64,000 nt of DNA from Maioricimonas rarisocia. Lineage in GTDB: Bacteria > Planctomycetota > Planctomycetia > Planctomycetales > Planctomycetaceae. Below the pieces are notes generated by a model that made no database searches, had not been told where the DNA came from, and worked only from the letters and a program-made list of their open reading frames with translations. The stretch lies in NCBI RefSeq assembly GCF_007747795.1, contig NZ_CP036275.1, forward strand, positions 4,518,001-4,582,000. The letters run 5' to 3'. Shown here piece after piece: positions 28,931 through 39,901 of this stretch. Made by a program: the position numbers and the translations under genes. The stretch's first letter is position 1; each line of letters opens with the position of its first letter.

Positions 28931-31123
28931 ATGAACTCTGCTTCGCTTGCCCTGATGTGGCACCAGCACCAGCCCTACTACCCGGACGACGTGTCCGGTG
29001 AGAATCCCATGCCCTGGGTCCGCCTGCACGGAACCAAGGACTACATCGGCATGGCGATGCACATCAAGGAGGTGCCGGAGTTCCGCTGTACGATCAACCT
29101 CGTCCCCAGTCTGCTCGTGCAGATTCGCCGGTACACCGAGGAGGGAGCGAGCGACCGTCACCTCGATGTTTCACGCGCCCCGGCCGAAGGCCTTTCCGAG
29201 ATCGATGCGCTGTATTTGCTCGATCACTTTTTCATGGCCAATGTCGACTGCATGATCCGTCCGTATCCGCGGTACTACGAGCTGTACCTGCGGAGGGGCT
29301 TCGGCACCGACAAGGCGGACCGGGCCCTGCCCCGCTACTCGTCTCGCGATATCCGGGACCTGCAGGTCTGGTCCAACCTCACGTGGATGCATCCGCTCTT
29401 GTTCGAGGAAGACGCTGAGCTGGCGGCTTTCCGCGACAAGGGTCAGGGCTGGTCCGAGGAAGAGAAGCAGTGGCTGCTCGATTATCAGCGGGACGTGCTG
29501 GCACGTGTCATTCCGCTGCACCGGGAATTATCCGAAGGGGGACAGGTCGAGCTGACGACCACGCCGTTCTATCACCCGATCCTCCCGCTGCTGTGGAACA
29601 AGCGAAGCGCCCGCGAGGCGATGACCGGCTGTGACCTGCCGCGGTATCTCGATTCGTACGCCGACGACGCGAAGATCCACCTCGAGCGGGCGATCGAGTA
29701 TCACACGGAACTGTTCGGCGCGCCCCCGCGAGGTATGTGGCCGTCGGAAGGGTCCGTCTCGCATGACATCATCTCGGCGATGACCGACGTCGGCATCGAA
29801 TGGATCGCCACCGACGAGGAAATCCTCTCGCATTCGACCGACGGTTTTGTCGCCCGGGACGGCCAGGGGCACCTCTCGCACCCCGAGATGCTGTACCGCC
29901 CGTGGCACGTCGAAGACGGAGGCAAATCGCTGCAGATGGTCTTCCGGGACCACGGCCTGAGCGACCTGATCGGATTCCATTACCAGCGGAACGATCCGGT
30001 CTGGGCCGCCGAGGACATGCTCGGACGCGTCGCCTCGATCGGTCAGGCGGTCACCGGTCAGAGTTCCAACCGGCCGGCCCTGGTCCCCATCATTCTCGAC
30101 GGAGAAAACTGCTGGGAATACTACCGCGACGGCGGCGTGCAGTTTCTGCGGCACCTGTACCGCAAGGCGGTCGAGCACAAGCAGATCAGCCCCGTCTGCA
30201 TCGGGGACTATCTGACCGAGCATCCGAGCAGGGATCGGATCAGCCGGCTGTTTGCAGGAAGCTGGATCAACCACGATTTCTACATCTGGATCGGCCATCA
30301 GGAAGATCGTGACGCGTGGGATCTGCTGCACGAAACCCGCGAGTTCCTGCAGCAACTGGAGCGGGAATCCCCTCCTTCGAAGGAGATCCTGCAGCAGGCC
30401 TGGCGCGAGATCTTCATCGCCGAAGGGAGCGACTGGTTCTGGTGGTTCGGCGATGACCACTCGTCCGCTCAGGACTCGCTCTTCGACGAACTCTTCCGCA
30501 AGCACCTGAGAAACGTCTACACGCTCACTGGGCATCATCCGCCGGCCAGCCTGCAGCGGCCGATCATGCACGTGGAGAAGCGGGTTCGCCATACGATGCC
30601 GCGGGGTTTCTGCTCGGCGAAGGTGGACGGACGGGCCACCTACTTCGAGTGGATCGACGCGGGGCGGTACGAAGTGGGCAGCGAACGGGGCACGATGACG
30701 CAGGTGAGCGAGGGAATCGTGCGCGACCTGTGGTTCGGATTCGACGCCGAAACGTTCATGCTGCGACTCGATACGGAGCACGTGGCGGCGGACGAGCTTT
30801 CTAAGATCGACGAGTTGCGAGTCCGGTTCCTCGAACCGCCGGACGTCGAAGTCCGGGTGACCGGCTTCGCCAGCCGCGAACTGAAAGCGGTCACCTACCG
30901 CGACGGAAAGCCGGTCAAATCCTGCTGTCCCCAGGCCGCCGTCGATGCCGTCTTCGAGTGTGCCGTCACATTCCAGGAACTGGGGCTGCATGTCAGCGAG
31001 CCGGTCCACCTGTTCGTCGAGCTGTTCGCCGGCGGCCAGAGTACCGAACGGATTCCGGGCGAAGGGGCGATCGAATTCACGGTGCCGACGCCCGACTTCG
31101 AGATGTACATGTGGCAGGCGTGA
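28931..31123 (+). CDS. Glycoside hydrolase family 57 (alpha-amylase-like) protein
   Basis: 730-residue GH57 enzyme acting on alpha-glucans in the cytoplasm (no signal peptide). Conserved region 1 WHQHQP is at 10-15, region with the catalytic Glu is [10 protein letters not shown] (E273), and the segment [11 protein letters not shown] (D340) may carry the acid/base Asp; further conserved stretches are [11 protein letters not shown] and [15 protein letters not shown]. The C-terminal about 200 residues look beta-rich, as an accessory domain. Amylase, 4-alpha-glucanotransferase and branching activities occur in this family and cannot be separated here. The position right after glgA indicates a role in glycogen remodelling or breakdown. 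Confidence 0.9.
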   Translation: MNSASLALMWHQHQPYYPDDVSGENPMPWVRLHGTKDYIGMAMHIKEVPEFRCTINLVPSLLVQIRRYTEEGASDRHLDVSRAPAEGLSEIDALYLLDHFFMANVDCMIRPYPRYYELYLRRGFGTDKADRALPRYSSRDIRDLQVWSNLTWMHPLLFEEDAELAAFRDKGQGWSEEEKQWLLDYQRDVLARVIPLHRELSEGGQVELTTTPFYHPILPLLWNKRSAREAMTGCDLPRYLDSYADDAKIHLERAIEYHTELFGAPPRGMWPSEGSVSHDIISAMTDVGIEWIATDEEILSHSTDGFVARDGQGHLSHPEMLYRPWHVEDGGKSLQMVFRDHGLSDLIGFHYQRNDPVWAAEDMLGRVASIGQAVTGQSSNRPALVPIILDGENCWEYYRDGGVQFLRHLYRKAVEHKQISPVCIGDYLTEHPSRDRISRLFAGSWINHDFYIWIGHQEDRDAWDLLHETREFLQQLERESPPSKEILQQAWREIFIAEGSDWFWWFGDDHSSAQDSLFDELFRKHLRNVYTLTGHHPPASLQRPIMHVEKRVRHTMPRGFCSAKVDGRATYFEWIDAGRYEVGSERGTMTQVSEGIVRDLWFGFDAETFMLRLDTEHVAADELSKIDELRVRFLEPPDVEVRVTGFASRELKAVTYRDGKPVKSCCPQAAVDAVFECAVTFQELGLHVSEPVHLFVELFAGGQSTERIPGEGAIEFTVPTPDFEMYMWQA

Positions 31124-31153
31124 GGAGCCGGGTGGCGGAAGTGCGCCGACGGC

Positions 31154-31924
<771 letters not shown>

Positions 31925-32221
31925 GTCAACATTCCTGCGGGAACGAGGGAAACCGTTTCACGGTGCTGCCGTCCGCAGCTGATTGCCCGGGCGACTGCGG
32001 AAACTGTGTGTAGCCTGCCCGCCCGTCTTCCGGTAGTTTAAGAAATCGGGGCCAGGCCTGCTGCCTGCATGCGGACGGGATCCCTGATGCCGCCGCGGCG
32101 AATGGCCGGAAGATCTGCGTGTGACCGTAACGAATTTGACAATCCGAACGACCGGCGGATACAAGATCGCAATCCCCTGTTGAACTCCCCGCCCCAGTCA
32201 AGGAATGGAATTCCTGCACTC

Positions 32222-32503
32222 ATGGCCAAAAAAGCGACACGCAAGCTGACCTCTGGAACCGCTGTGCGCGTCAAGGATGGCGTCTGTATGCCCGAGTTCC
32301 CCGATGTGGACGTTTCCGGGTGGACGGGCGTCGCGGTCGAGGTCCGCGGTCGTGGTGCCACGATGAAATGCTTCATCGAATGGGACGACGCGACGCTGGA
32401 GCGAATGCCGGAGCCGTACCGCAAACAGTGTGAGGAATCGGGGCTGTACTACGGCATGGCCTGTATTCCCGCGGCCGACGTCGGGTTTGCCGACGAAGCC
32501 TGA
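32222..32503 (+). CDS. Small conserved-looking protein of unknown function
   Basis: 93-residue soluble protein beginning MAKKATRKLTSGTAVRVKDGV. Patterns such as GTAVRVKDGV, DVSGWTGVAVEVRGRG and CFIEWDDATLERMPEPYR suggest a small beta-barrel (SH3/KOW-like) fold, which is an inference from composition only. I do not recognise a named family. Codon pattern and a proper stop support coding; the upstream extension from 32069 looks non-coding. No strong Shine-Dalgarno is next to the ATG. Confidence 0.7.
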   Translation: MAKKATRKLTSGTAVRVKDGVCMPEFPDVDVSGWTGVAVEVRGRGATMKCFIEWDDATLERMPEPYRKQCEESGLYYGMACIPAADVGFADEA

Positions 32504-33428
32504 TGCTTGACAGCCACGTGTCGGGCGGCATCGGTGTCTGCGTTTTTCGCGGCCCTGCCGGCGTGCTTCCGCCAGGTGCTGGACGCTGCTCCGAAGCATG
32601 AAGATCGGTCGGGCGGGGGCCGGCGGAGCGGTACAGACATCGTTGACGCAAACACCGGTTCCGCCGGGATGTTCCGTCCTGACGTGTTGAACCGGAACCC
32701 ACGTGTCGCCTTCGATGCTTTGCGGCCCGCGCCGGACTGCAGGGACTGGTCCGGCTGGACTGCCTGTGACGATTGGCACGATTCGTCCGCGGGGACCGGT
32801 CCGTAGAATTGAAAAGGTCTGCACGACGAGGGCTGTGACGGTTGTACGCGTGCTACGTTTGAGTGCGGGTCAAGCAGTGAGGCGCATGACGGTCGCAGCG
32901 AAGTCATCCAGCGCCGCAGTCGGGAGGGTTCCGCGCATTTCCCCGAGAGAGCTTAACAATCGACTTAAAGTCTGCGCGACGCGCAGGACGAAAGTATAGG
33001 TCAGACGGTTGGGTTCGGACCGCCCGGGAAAACGCTTCCCGCCGGTCGCACGTCACAAGCGTGTTGAGCCTGTCGTCGAGGGGGGAATGGACGCTTTAAG
33101 GACTGCCGACCGGCCCGGGGAACGTACGTTCCAGCCAGGGCATCCGGTCCGCTCCCACCGCGCAGGAGGCTTTCTCCTGTGACTTATTCCGGTGTGCTGG
33201 CTGTCGATCCTGCTTCAGATTTGGGGGGCGTCGTGGGACGACCAAGGGGGGCCGCAGCCGCATGCAATCACGGAATCCGATGGAACCTGAGACAACCCCG
33301 ACTCCAACACGGTGGTTTGACGCCAAGGACCCACTGGCTAGGAGAGCCGGCCATCGTACTAGGGGTGAAGATCCGGGGGGAGCGACGCGCCCCCTGACCC
33401 AGAACAGATTGTGATTGGAGAGCCCGCA
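32504..33428 (+). other. Gene-free, hairpin-rich stretch leading into the HTH-receiver gene
   Basis: No convincing reading frame covers these 925 bases. The stretch contains adjacent perfect palindromes at 32962-32972 and 32973-32985, a 14-base palindrome at 33119-33132, a 6-bp hairpin at 33163-33179, a 5-bp hairpin at 33230-33242 and a GC-rich stem at 33377-33394. The density of hairpins between 32960 and 33400 suggests a long structured 5' leader of the downstream regulator, or a separate non-coding RNA. Confidence 0.45.
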
Positions 33429-34001
33429 ATGAGGACGATCTTCACTACTGGTCAAGTAGCCAAGATCTGTAAAGTGGCACCCCGCACCGTCAGCAAATGG
33501 TTCGATTCCGGCCGCCTCCGTGGCTACCGTATCCCGGGCTCGCAGGATCGTCGGATCCCTCGCGAGCACCTGATTCGGTTCCTCAAGGAGCATGGCATGC
33601 CCCTGGGCGAGCTGGAAGACGAAGCCATGGGCAAAATCCTGCTCGTGGGTGTCGATACCCAGGTGCAGAACGGTCTGCGGGAAATCCTGCCTGCTGAAGA
33701 CTTCAAGCTCGAACTCGCTCAGAGCGGATTCGAAGCCGGTATTCAGGCCGAGTCCCTGCATCCCGACTGTGTTGTGGTCGATTTCGCCATGGGCCGTAAC
33801 GAAGCCCTGATGATCGCCCAGAACCTGCGGAAGAACGGCGACTACACCGACACCGTCCTGATCGCCCTGCTGAGCGATGAGGATACTGCCAGCGGCTTCG
33901 ACCGGACCATTTTCAACGAAACGTTCCGCAAGCCGTTTGATTCGGCTCTGCTGGGCGAACGCGTGCGGACGCTTGTCAGCCGCAAGAAGCAGTTGGTCTG
34001 A
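33429..34001 (+). CDS. HTH (MerR/excisionase-like) - receiver domain fusion regulator
   Basis: 190-residue protein with an N-terminal helix-turn-helix of the excisionase/MerR type (FTTGQVAKICKVAPRTVSKW, about 5-55) and a C-terminal response-regulator receiver fold (about 68-185). In the receiver the phosphoacceptor-position Asp is D118 (CVVVDFAMG) and the conserved Lys is K168 (FRKPFD), but the usual N-terminal acidic pair is reduced to a single D76 (LLVGVDTQ). DNA binding at the N-terminus and receiver at the C-terminus is the reverse of the common response-regulator order. The ATG has GGAG at 33417-33420 with an 8-base spacer. No kinase is adjacent. Confidence 0.85.
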   Translation: MRTIFTTGQVAKICKVAPRTVSKWFDSGRLRGYRIPGSQDRRIPREHLIRFLKEHGMPLGELEDEAMGKILLVGVDTQVQNGLREILPAEDFKLELAQSGFEAGIQAESLHPDCVVVDFAMGRNEALMIAQNLRKNGDYTDTVLIALLSDEDTASGFDRTIFNETFRKPFDSALLGERVRTLVSRKKQLV

Positions 34002-34296
34002 TTGACCCGCTCCCAGCGGGCCGCTGATTGCCTGGCCGCTCGCCTGTGGTCTATGATCAACCTCGATCATCGGCCACTCAGGCGAAACGGTTTCGTGCGG
34101 AAAACAACGGACAGGACGGGCTCTTCACCCCAACGGATTTGATGCTCTCCGAATATCGTGGGTCCAACCGATCCGGAAGACGGCAGATCCGAACCGGGAT
34201 TACGAAGGCATCCCGCCACTTGAGACAGCACGATTCTTTCTGCACTTTCGTCTGAAGCCGAGAACTCCCGTACCCGGTTCCCAGACGGAATTGCGA

Positions 34297-36003
34297 ATGA
34301 GCGGCTCGACTCGACCAGCCGACGCGGAACGCACCTCGCCTTCCGCGTCGGCTGTTTTCTTTTGGCCACCGCTGGTCATCGCACTCCTGGCCGCCTGTGC
34401 CGTCATCGCAACGCTGGATGCCGGCGGCGAAGTCCCCGCGCTCGCTCAGGGGCCCGGCCTGACGCTCGACGAACCGTTTAACGTCGTCGACAGTGTGATG
34501 CTTGTCGATGGCCTGATGGGCTACGGCATCGGGGTCCTCGATCCCCGCAGCTGGCTCGAGGTGTTCGGCGACCCGGGCTACAACTCCGATCATCCGCCGC
34601 TCGGGCGATTGCTGATCGGCCTGGGGCACCTCGTCGGCCAGGCGCTGTTCGGCCCCGTCGATGCGCCGACTCCCTTCTCCACAACCTGCGCCCGGCTGGC
34701 CCCGGCACTTGCCTATGCGGTAACCGTCTTTCTGACCGGATGGTGCACGGGACGGTGGTTCGGTCGTACGGCCGGCACCGTTGCCTCACTCGCGCTGCTC
34801 CTTATGCCGCGGGTGTTCGCGCATGCTCATATCGCCTCCCTCGAAACGTTCATGAGTCTCATCTTCGCGGGGGGCATCTTCTACGTGGCAGACCGCTGGG
34901 CGACGCGTACGACCGGGCCGACGTGGCCGCAGGTCGGCCTCGGCGGATTTCTGTGGGGACTGGCCCTGCTCACCAAAATTCAGGCGGTCGTGCTGACGAT
35001 CCCCATCGGCCTGTGGGCCCTGGCGATGTGGCGGTTGCGGATCCTCCCGCGGCTTGTCGTACTTGCCGCGGTCGGCGTGGCCGTCTTCTTTGCCGGCTGG
35101 CCCTGGTTGTGGCTGGATCCTGTCGGGCATCTGCAGGAGTATGTCAGCAAGGCGGCCGAGCGGGCGATCCTGTACTGCGTGTACTTTGGCGAGCGGTACG
35201 CCGACCGCGATGTGCCCTGGCACTATCCGTTCGTGATGTTCGACCTGACCGTGCCGGTCGGCCTGCATCTGCTTGGCGTCGCGGGCATCTTCGGACGGGC
35301 CGGCGATGACGCCGTGGCACGGTCACGCGTCTGGCTCCTGCTGCTGACCGTCCTCTGTACCCTGCTGTTCTTCGCTCTGCCGGGAATCACCGTCTACGAT
35401 GGCGTGCGGCTGTTTCTGGTGGTCGCCCCTGTCTGGGCGGTGCTCATTGGCCGGGGAGCGGCGCTTCTTCTCGAGTGGCTTACAGGTCGCACCAGGCCGG
35501 CCGTTGCGTATGGCCTGCTGGCGATCCTGCTGGCAGCGCAGGGGTGGGGGCTGGTCGTCATGCACCCGGTTCAGCTGAGCTACTACAACCTGCTCGCGGG
35601 GGGGACGCGCGGGGCAGCCGCGATGGGGATGGAGCTGACGTACTGGGGGGACAGCCTGACGCGATCGTTCCTCAGCGACGTGGCCGAGTCGGTGCCGGCG
35701 GGGAGTGTCATTGACGTCGCGCCGGTCCTGCACCCCTCGTATCTCGTCTTTCTCGAAATGCAGCCGGCATTGCAGCAGACGAAGGACGGCAGGGACGGGC
35801 GTCGGAAGCTGCGGGCGTATGACGACGTGAACCGGGACGAAATCCGGTATGCAATCGTGTTCCGGCGTCGGGCCGACCCGTGGGCCAGCCTCGAGCATCC
35901 ACCAAAGAACGCGCAACTGCTCGCCGAGCTGCGACGGGGGGGCGTTCAACTCGCTGCGCTCTACGAGTTCACTCCTGCCGATCACGTTGGCCGCGGGGAA
36001 TGA
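34297..36003 (+). CDS. GT39/ArnT-like polytopic glycosyltransferase
   Basis: 568-residue integral membrane protein with about eleven hydrophobic helices. After the first helix (FFWPPLVIALLAACAVIATL) comes an extracytoplasmic loop with LTLDEPFNVVDS, the acidic motif typical of GT39/PMT and ArnT enzymes, then NSDHPPLGRLLIGLGH, a pattern also frequent in this family. Such enzymes transfer sugars from polyprenyl carriers to protein or lipid on the outer face of the membrane. The C-terminal soluble part is about 100 residues. Donor and acceptor are unknown. The ATG at 34297 is preferred over a TTG six bases earlier. Confidence 0.86.
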   Translation: MSGSTRPADAERTSPSASAVFFWPPLVIALLAACAVIATLDAGGEVPALAQGPGLTLDEPFNVVDSVMLVDGLMGYGIGVLDPRSWLEVFGDPGYNSDHPPLGRLLIGLGHLVGQALFGPVDAPTPFSTTCARLAPALAYAVTVFLTGWCTGRWFGRTAGTVASLALLLMPRVFAHAHIASLETFMSLIFAGGIFYVADRWATRTTGPTWPQVGLGGFLWGLALLTKIQAVVLTIPIGLWALAMWRLRILPRLVVLAAVGVAVFFAGWPWLWLDPVGHLQEYVSKAAERAILYCVYFGERYADRDVPWHYPFVMFDLTVPVGLHLLGVAGIFGRAGDDAVARSRVWLLLLTVLCTLLFFALPGITVYDGVRLFLVVAPVWAVLIGRGAALLLEWLTGRTRPAVAYGLLAILLAAQGWGLVVMHPVQLSYYNLLAGGTRGAAAMGMELTYWGDSLTRSFLSDVAESVPAGSVIDVAPVLHPSYLVFLEMQPALQQTKDGRDGRRKLRAYDDVNRDEIRYAIVFRRRADPWASLEHPPKNAQLLAELRRGGVQLAALYEFTPADHVGRGE

Positions 36004-36117
36004 GGCGGCCGAACGTCCGCGGCATCACATGCTCGAGAGTGCGGCAACGTTCTGACAGTGCTGCCGCTTCTCAGGTTCGCGCAATGCGGGGCCATTCGTT
36101 GGGGACTGGTTTCCGCC

Positions 36118-37320
36118 TCACGTGCCGTCTTCCATCATTGCCCGGATCGTCGTGTCCGAGATCCCGAGTCCGGACGGATACCGCTTCAGACGGGCCGGCT
36201 TTCCGAAGTAGTACCCCTGGGCGTAGTCAAAACCGAGTTCGTGGCAGACATCTGCTTCTTCCCGGGTTTCGATCCCCTCGGCGAGAGTCATCGTCTGCGA
36301 GTCGCGGGCGATTTCCACCAGCATCTTGAGCAGCTTGCGCTGGTGCTCCGACGCATTGTGAATGCCCCGGATCAGCCCGGCATCGAACTTGAGGAACTGC
36401 GGCGGGACCTCGACCAGTTCGAGGAGCCGGGCCCGACCCGCCCCGAAATCGTCGTACGCGAGTTCGATTTCGAGGTCCCGCAGCTGCGCCGTGAACTCAC
36501 GGAACGTCGTCAGGTCATCAATCGCCCGCTCGTGCACTTCGACGACGAGCTGCACGTCGGGAAAGTTTCGCCGCAGAATCTTCAGCGACGGCAGGACGTC
36601 CACCCGCAGGCACTCGAGCGGATGTGTGTTGACGAAGATGCGATTCTCGGGACCCAGCAGGCGTCCGCATTCGACCGCCCGCTGACGGCAGAGCATACTC
36701 AGTTCCGCCTCGCGATTGACCAGCGAAGCCGTGTGGAACATCGTGCCCGGCGTCTCGAGGCCGGACATCGAACTGCGGGCCAGGGCTTCGTACCCGATCG
36801 TTTCGCGTGTGCCGAACGTTACGATCGGCTGAAACGCCGGTGTGACCGCCCGCTGACGCATCAGCTCGTCGAACTGGGTCAAAACCCATTCGGATTCGAA
36901 CGAGTCGATCTCCTGGATCGTCTGCCGCATGCAGCTGTGGGAGTCCGACGAGGTCGCCTCGACCACCGGATCCTTGTGCTCGACACGAAACTCCATGTCG
37001 GCCAGTTCGATGTGGTCCCCCGGGCTGATCGGCGTCGGCTGCGTAATCCGCTTGCGATTCACGAACGTACCATTGGTACTGTTGAGATCACGCAGAAACA
37101 GATTGCCGGAGATCGAGACGATCTCGGCATGGCGTCCGGAAACACGCATCGACCCCAGTTTCAGATCGGCACCTTGCCGGCGACCGATCGTGAAGGTCTC
37201 CTTGGAGATCTGGAAATGCTGAGCGGGTTGACCGGGAGCGGCGCATCCAACCAGAAACCAACCGGAATCTGCCTGGGAGAGCGGCGCTGGCGTATCGGAA
37301 TCGACTAACAAAGGATTCAT
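36118..37320 (-). CDS. FHA - EAL fusion, probable cyclic-di-GMP phosphodiesterase
   Basis: 400-residue cytosolic protein. The FHA domain (about 22-115) has the phosphothreonine-binding pattern TIGR...RVSGRH...NSTNGTFVN. The EAL domain (about 155-385) retains each catalytic position: E178 (YEALAR), N231 (VNTHP), E261 (VVEVHER), D290 and D291 (YDDFGAG), K311 (LKFD), E348 (LAEGIET) and Q368 (AQGYYFG). It should hydrolyse cyclic di-GMP, and the FHA domain would tether or regulate it through phosphothreonine from Ser/Thr kinases. No GGDEF or kinase gene is nearby. It is convergent with the GT39 gene. Confidence 0.92.
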   Translation of the reverse strand: MNPLLVDSDTPAPLSQADSGWFLVGCAAPGQPAQHFQISKETFTIGRRQGADLKLGSMRVSGRHAEIVSISGNLFLRDLNSTNGTFVNRKRITQPTPISPGDHIELADMEFRVEHKDPVVEATSSDSHSCMRQTIQEIDSFESEWVLTQFDELMRQRAVTPAFQPIVTFGTRETIGYEALARSSMSGLETPGTMFHTASLVNREAELSMLCRQRAVECGRLLGPENRIFVNTHPLECLRVDVLPSLKILRRNFPDVQLVVEVHERAIDDLTTFREFTAQLRDLEIELAYDDFGAGRARLLELVEVPPQFLKFDAGLIRGIHNASEHQRKLLKMLVEIARDSQTMTLAEGIETREEADVCHELGFDYAQGYYFGKPARLKRYPSGLGISDTTIRAMMEDGT

Positions 37321-37597
37321 GAGCTGCCCTGCTTCAGACTCTGTCGCGCACTAACGCGGCCCAACTTACTCTAGAACTCGATGTGCGGGGACAGCGGCGA
37401 AGCCTGCGCCGACGACGAAGATTCGTCCGTGTCGGCCCGGCGACGAAATCGATTGCAGAGGCGGGACGACCATTGCCGGCTGTAGTGGTTGTGCCGGTTG
37501 TTGGGGTGGGGTCGGTCATGCACCAGTGTCCGTTGCACCGGGGAACCTCTTACCTATGATGCGTGCTGACCTTCCGACGCTGCCTCGAGGAGTGCCC

Positions 37598-39061
37598 ATG
37601 ATGCGACTGCGTTGCCCCCGAAGTGCCTCGATCTCTGTCCTCGGGCTGGTTGCTGCCCTGCTGCTGGCCTCAGGAGTCGCGGTGGCAGACGACGCCACTC
37701 CTCCCAACATCGTGCTGATCGTCAGCGACGATCAGGGCTATAACGATCTGGGTGTCCTCAACGACGAGCTGATCTCGCCGCACCTCGACCGGCTGGCCCA
37801 CGAAGGTGTGCGACTGACGAACTTCTACGTCGCCTGGCCCGCCTGTACGCCCTCCCGCGGGGCGTTCCTCACCGGACGCTATCCGCCGCGGAACGGCATC
37901 TACGACATGATCCGCAACGAGGCCCCCGACTACGGACACAAGTACAACGACGAGGAATACGCCGTCACGTGGGAACGGATCGGCGGGATGGACACCCGCG
38001 AGGTCCTGCTGCCGCAGATGCTCAGGCAGGCCGGCTACCGGTCCGCGATTTTCGGCAAATGGGATCTGGGCGTGCATCGCAGATTCCTGCCCCTGCAGCG
38101 GGGATGGGATGAGTTCTACGGCTTCGTGAACACCGGCATCGACTACTTCACGCACGAGCGGTACGGCGTGCCGTCGATGTACTCCGGCAACTCTCCGACC
38201 GAGCAGGACAAGGGAACCTACTGCACCGATCTGTTCCGGCGCGAAGCGGTCCGCTTCGTTCGCGAGAACCACGATCGGCCGTTCTTCCTCTATCTGCCGT
38301 TCAACGCACCGCACGGAGCATCGAATCTCGATCCGAAGATTCGCTCGGCCGCGCAGGCGCCCGAGCAATACAAGAAGATGTACCCGCACCTGGAAGATTC
38401 CTACGTGACCGGCAAGCGATACGGCGAGCCGGCCCAGGTGGCGAGTCGATCGAAGCGGAAGCTGGAGTACCTGGCGTCGATTACCTGCATGGACGACGCG
38501 ATCGGCGAGGTGCTCGATCTGCTCGACGAGTATGAACTGACCGACAACACCATCGTCGTATTCTTCTCGGACAACGGCGGGAGTGGCGGAGCAGACAACA
38601 GCCCTCTGCGGGCCGGTAAGGGGCGCGTCTTCGAGGGAGGAATCCGCGTCTGCGCGATCGTCCGCTATCCTCCGCGAATTCCGGCCGGCACCGTCAACAA
38701 CGAGTTCCTGACCAGTCTCGAATTGGTGCCGACGCTTCTGAACCTCGCTGGCATCGAGCCTCCGCAGGACGTTGTGCTGGATGGCTTCGACATGCTGCCT
38801 GTGCTCAGCGGCGAGTCCCCTTCTTCGCGTGAGTCGATGTTCTGGAAGCGTCGCCAGAAGGAGGCCGCACGCGTCGGGGACTGGAAGTGGGTCCGCAACG
38901 AGTCGGGTGAGTTCCTCTTCAATCTTGCGGACGATGTCGGCGAGAAAGACAACCTGATCGACGACCGTCCAGAGGTGGCCGCACGCATGCGAGGCCATTT
39001 CGAGCACTGGCAGGCGGAGATGGAAGCGGCAGAACCGCGTGGTCCGTTCCGCGATTTCTGA
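37598..39061 (+). CDS. Secreted sulfatase (formylglycine type)
   Basis: 487-residue alkaline-phosphatase-fold sulfatase with an N-terminal signal (ISVLGLVAALLLASGVAVADD). Metal-binding Asp pair is at 44-45 (VSDDQGYNDLG); the formylglycine motif is C83-T-P-S-R87, followed by LTGRYPPRNG. Other family segments are FGKWDLG, FFLYLPFNAPHG and FFSDNGGSGGAD. It would hydrolyse sulfate esters of polysaccharides, in keeping with the phylum; a C-type anaerobic maturase or FGE is needed elsewhere. GAGGAG at 37587-37592 supports the ATG at 37598 or the next one at 37601. Confidence 0.94.
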   Translation: MMRLRCPRSASISVLGLVAALLLASGVAVADDATPPNIVLIVSDDQGYNDLGVLNDELISPHLDRLAHEGVRLTNFYVAWPACTPSRGAFLTGRYPPRNGIYDMIRNEAPDYGHKYNDEEYAVTWERIGGMDTREVLLPQMLRQAGYRSAIFGKWDLGVHRRFLPLQRGWDEFYGFVNTGIDYFTHERYGVPSMYSGNSPTEQDKGTYCTDLFRREAVRFVRENHDRPFFLYLPFNAPHGASNLDPKIRSAAQAPEQYKKMYPHLEDSYVTGKRYGEPAQVASRSKRKLEYLASITCMDDAIGEVLDLLDEYELTDNTIVVFFSDNGGSGGADNSPLRAGKGRVFEGGIRVCAIVRYPPRIPAGTVNNEFLTSLELVPTLLNLAGIEPPQDVVLDGFDMLPVLSGESPSSRESMFWKRRQKEAARVGDWKWVRNESGEFLFNLADDVGEKDNLIDDRPEVAARMRGHFEHWQAEMEAAEPRGPFRDF

Positions 39062-39115
39062 CGCACGGGAAGATCACGCTGCCGGTCATCGACCGGCAAC
39101 CCCTGACAGTTTGGG

Positions 39116-39841
39116 ATGGTCTGGCTGACGATGCGACTGGACTTCTCGGGAGAAACGGTTCTGGCGATCGTCGCCCATCCGGACGACGCAGAACTGCTCT
39201 GCGCCGGCACCCTGGCCCGGGCCCGAAACGACGGTGCCGACGTGGCCATCGCCGTCCTCTGTCAGGGAGACAAGGGGCAACCGGCCGAGGCGATTGCGGA
39301 CCTCGCCGCGGTTCGTCGCGAGGAAATGAAGGCGGCTGCGGAAGTCCTCGGGGCCCGACTGCTGCTGGGAGAGCGGCCGGACAGCGGGCTCGTCGACGAC
39401 CTGGCTACGCGACAGCTTGTCGTGGAACTGATTCGCTCGGTGCGACCGACCCTGGTTCTGGCACACGCCCCCGACGACTATCACGCCGATCACCGCGCCG
39501 CTTCCTGCCTGGCCGAAGCAACCTCCTGGACGTGTGCGTCGAACGGATGGGATTCGCAGCAGCCGGCTCTGGATGCTCCGCCTGCGGTGTGGTGGATGGA
39601 CACGGTCGGCATGCACGATTTCGAGCCTGGTTTCTACGTTGACGTCTCGAACGTCATGGAAACGAAGGAGAACATGCTGCAGGAACACACCAGCCAGTTG
39701 CGGCGGAGTGGCGACGGAGATTTCGCTCCCCTGCTCGACCTGATGCGGCAGCAGGCAGAAGCACGAGGAATGCAGTGTGGTGTCGCAGCGGCAGAATGTT
39801 TCCGGATTCACCGCGCGTTCAAGCGGGTATCTGCCTGGTGA
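39116..39841 (+). CDS. PIG-L/LmbE family zinc deacetylase
   Basis: 241-residue enzyme of the PIG-L family, which removes N-acetyl groups from GlcNAc-containing substrates (for example in bacillithiol or mycothiol synthesis). The zinc motif AHPDDAE lies at 20-26 and the second motif HAPDDYHADHRAA provides the third histidine. The start at 39116 includes MVWLT; the downstream ATG of MRLDFSGE is an equally good start. No bacillithiol genes are adjacent, so the substrate is undefined. It follows the sulfatase by 54 bases. Confidence 0.88.
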   Translation: MVWLTMRLDFSGETVLAIVAHPDDAELLCAGTLARARNDGADVAIAVLCQGDKGQPAEAIADLAAVRREEMKAAAEVLGARLLLGERPDSGLVDDLATRQLVVELIRSVRPTLVLAHAPDDYHADHRAASCLAEATSWTCASNGWDSQQPALDAPPAVWWMDTVGMHDFEPGFYVDVSNVMETKENMLQEHTSQLRRSGDGDFAPLLDLMRQQAEARGMQCGVAAAECFRIHRAFKRVSAW

Positions 39842-39901
39842 ACGTTACAGACAGGGGCCGATGTTCCATCCCATTTCTTCCGAGCTGTCAGGAGCAGCAC
39901 G

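Noticed and set aside
32449-32907. 152-codon minus-strand frame over the small protein and the leader
   Set aside because: Rich in Ser, Arg and Pro with no features, and partly antisense to the 93-residue gene.
33179-33397. 72-codon plus-strand frame within the leader
   Set aside because: No Shine-Dalgarno, no recognisable protein features, and it overlaps several hairpins.
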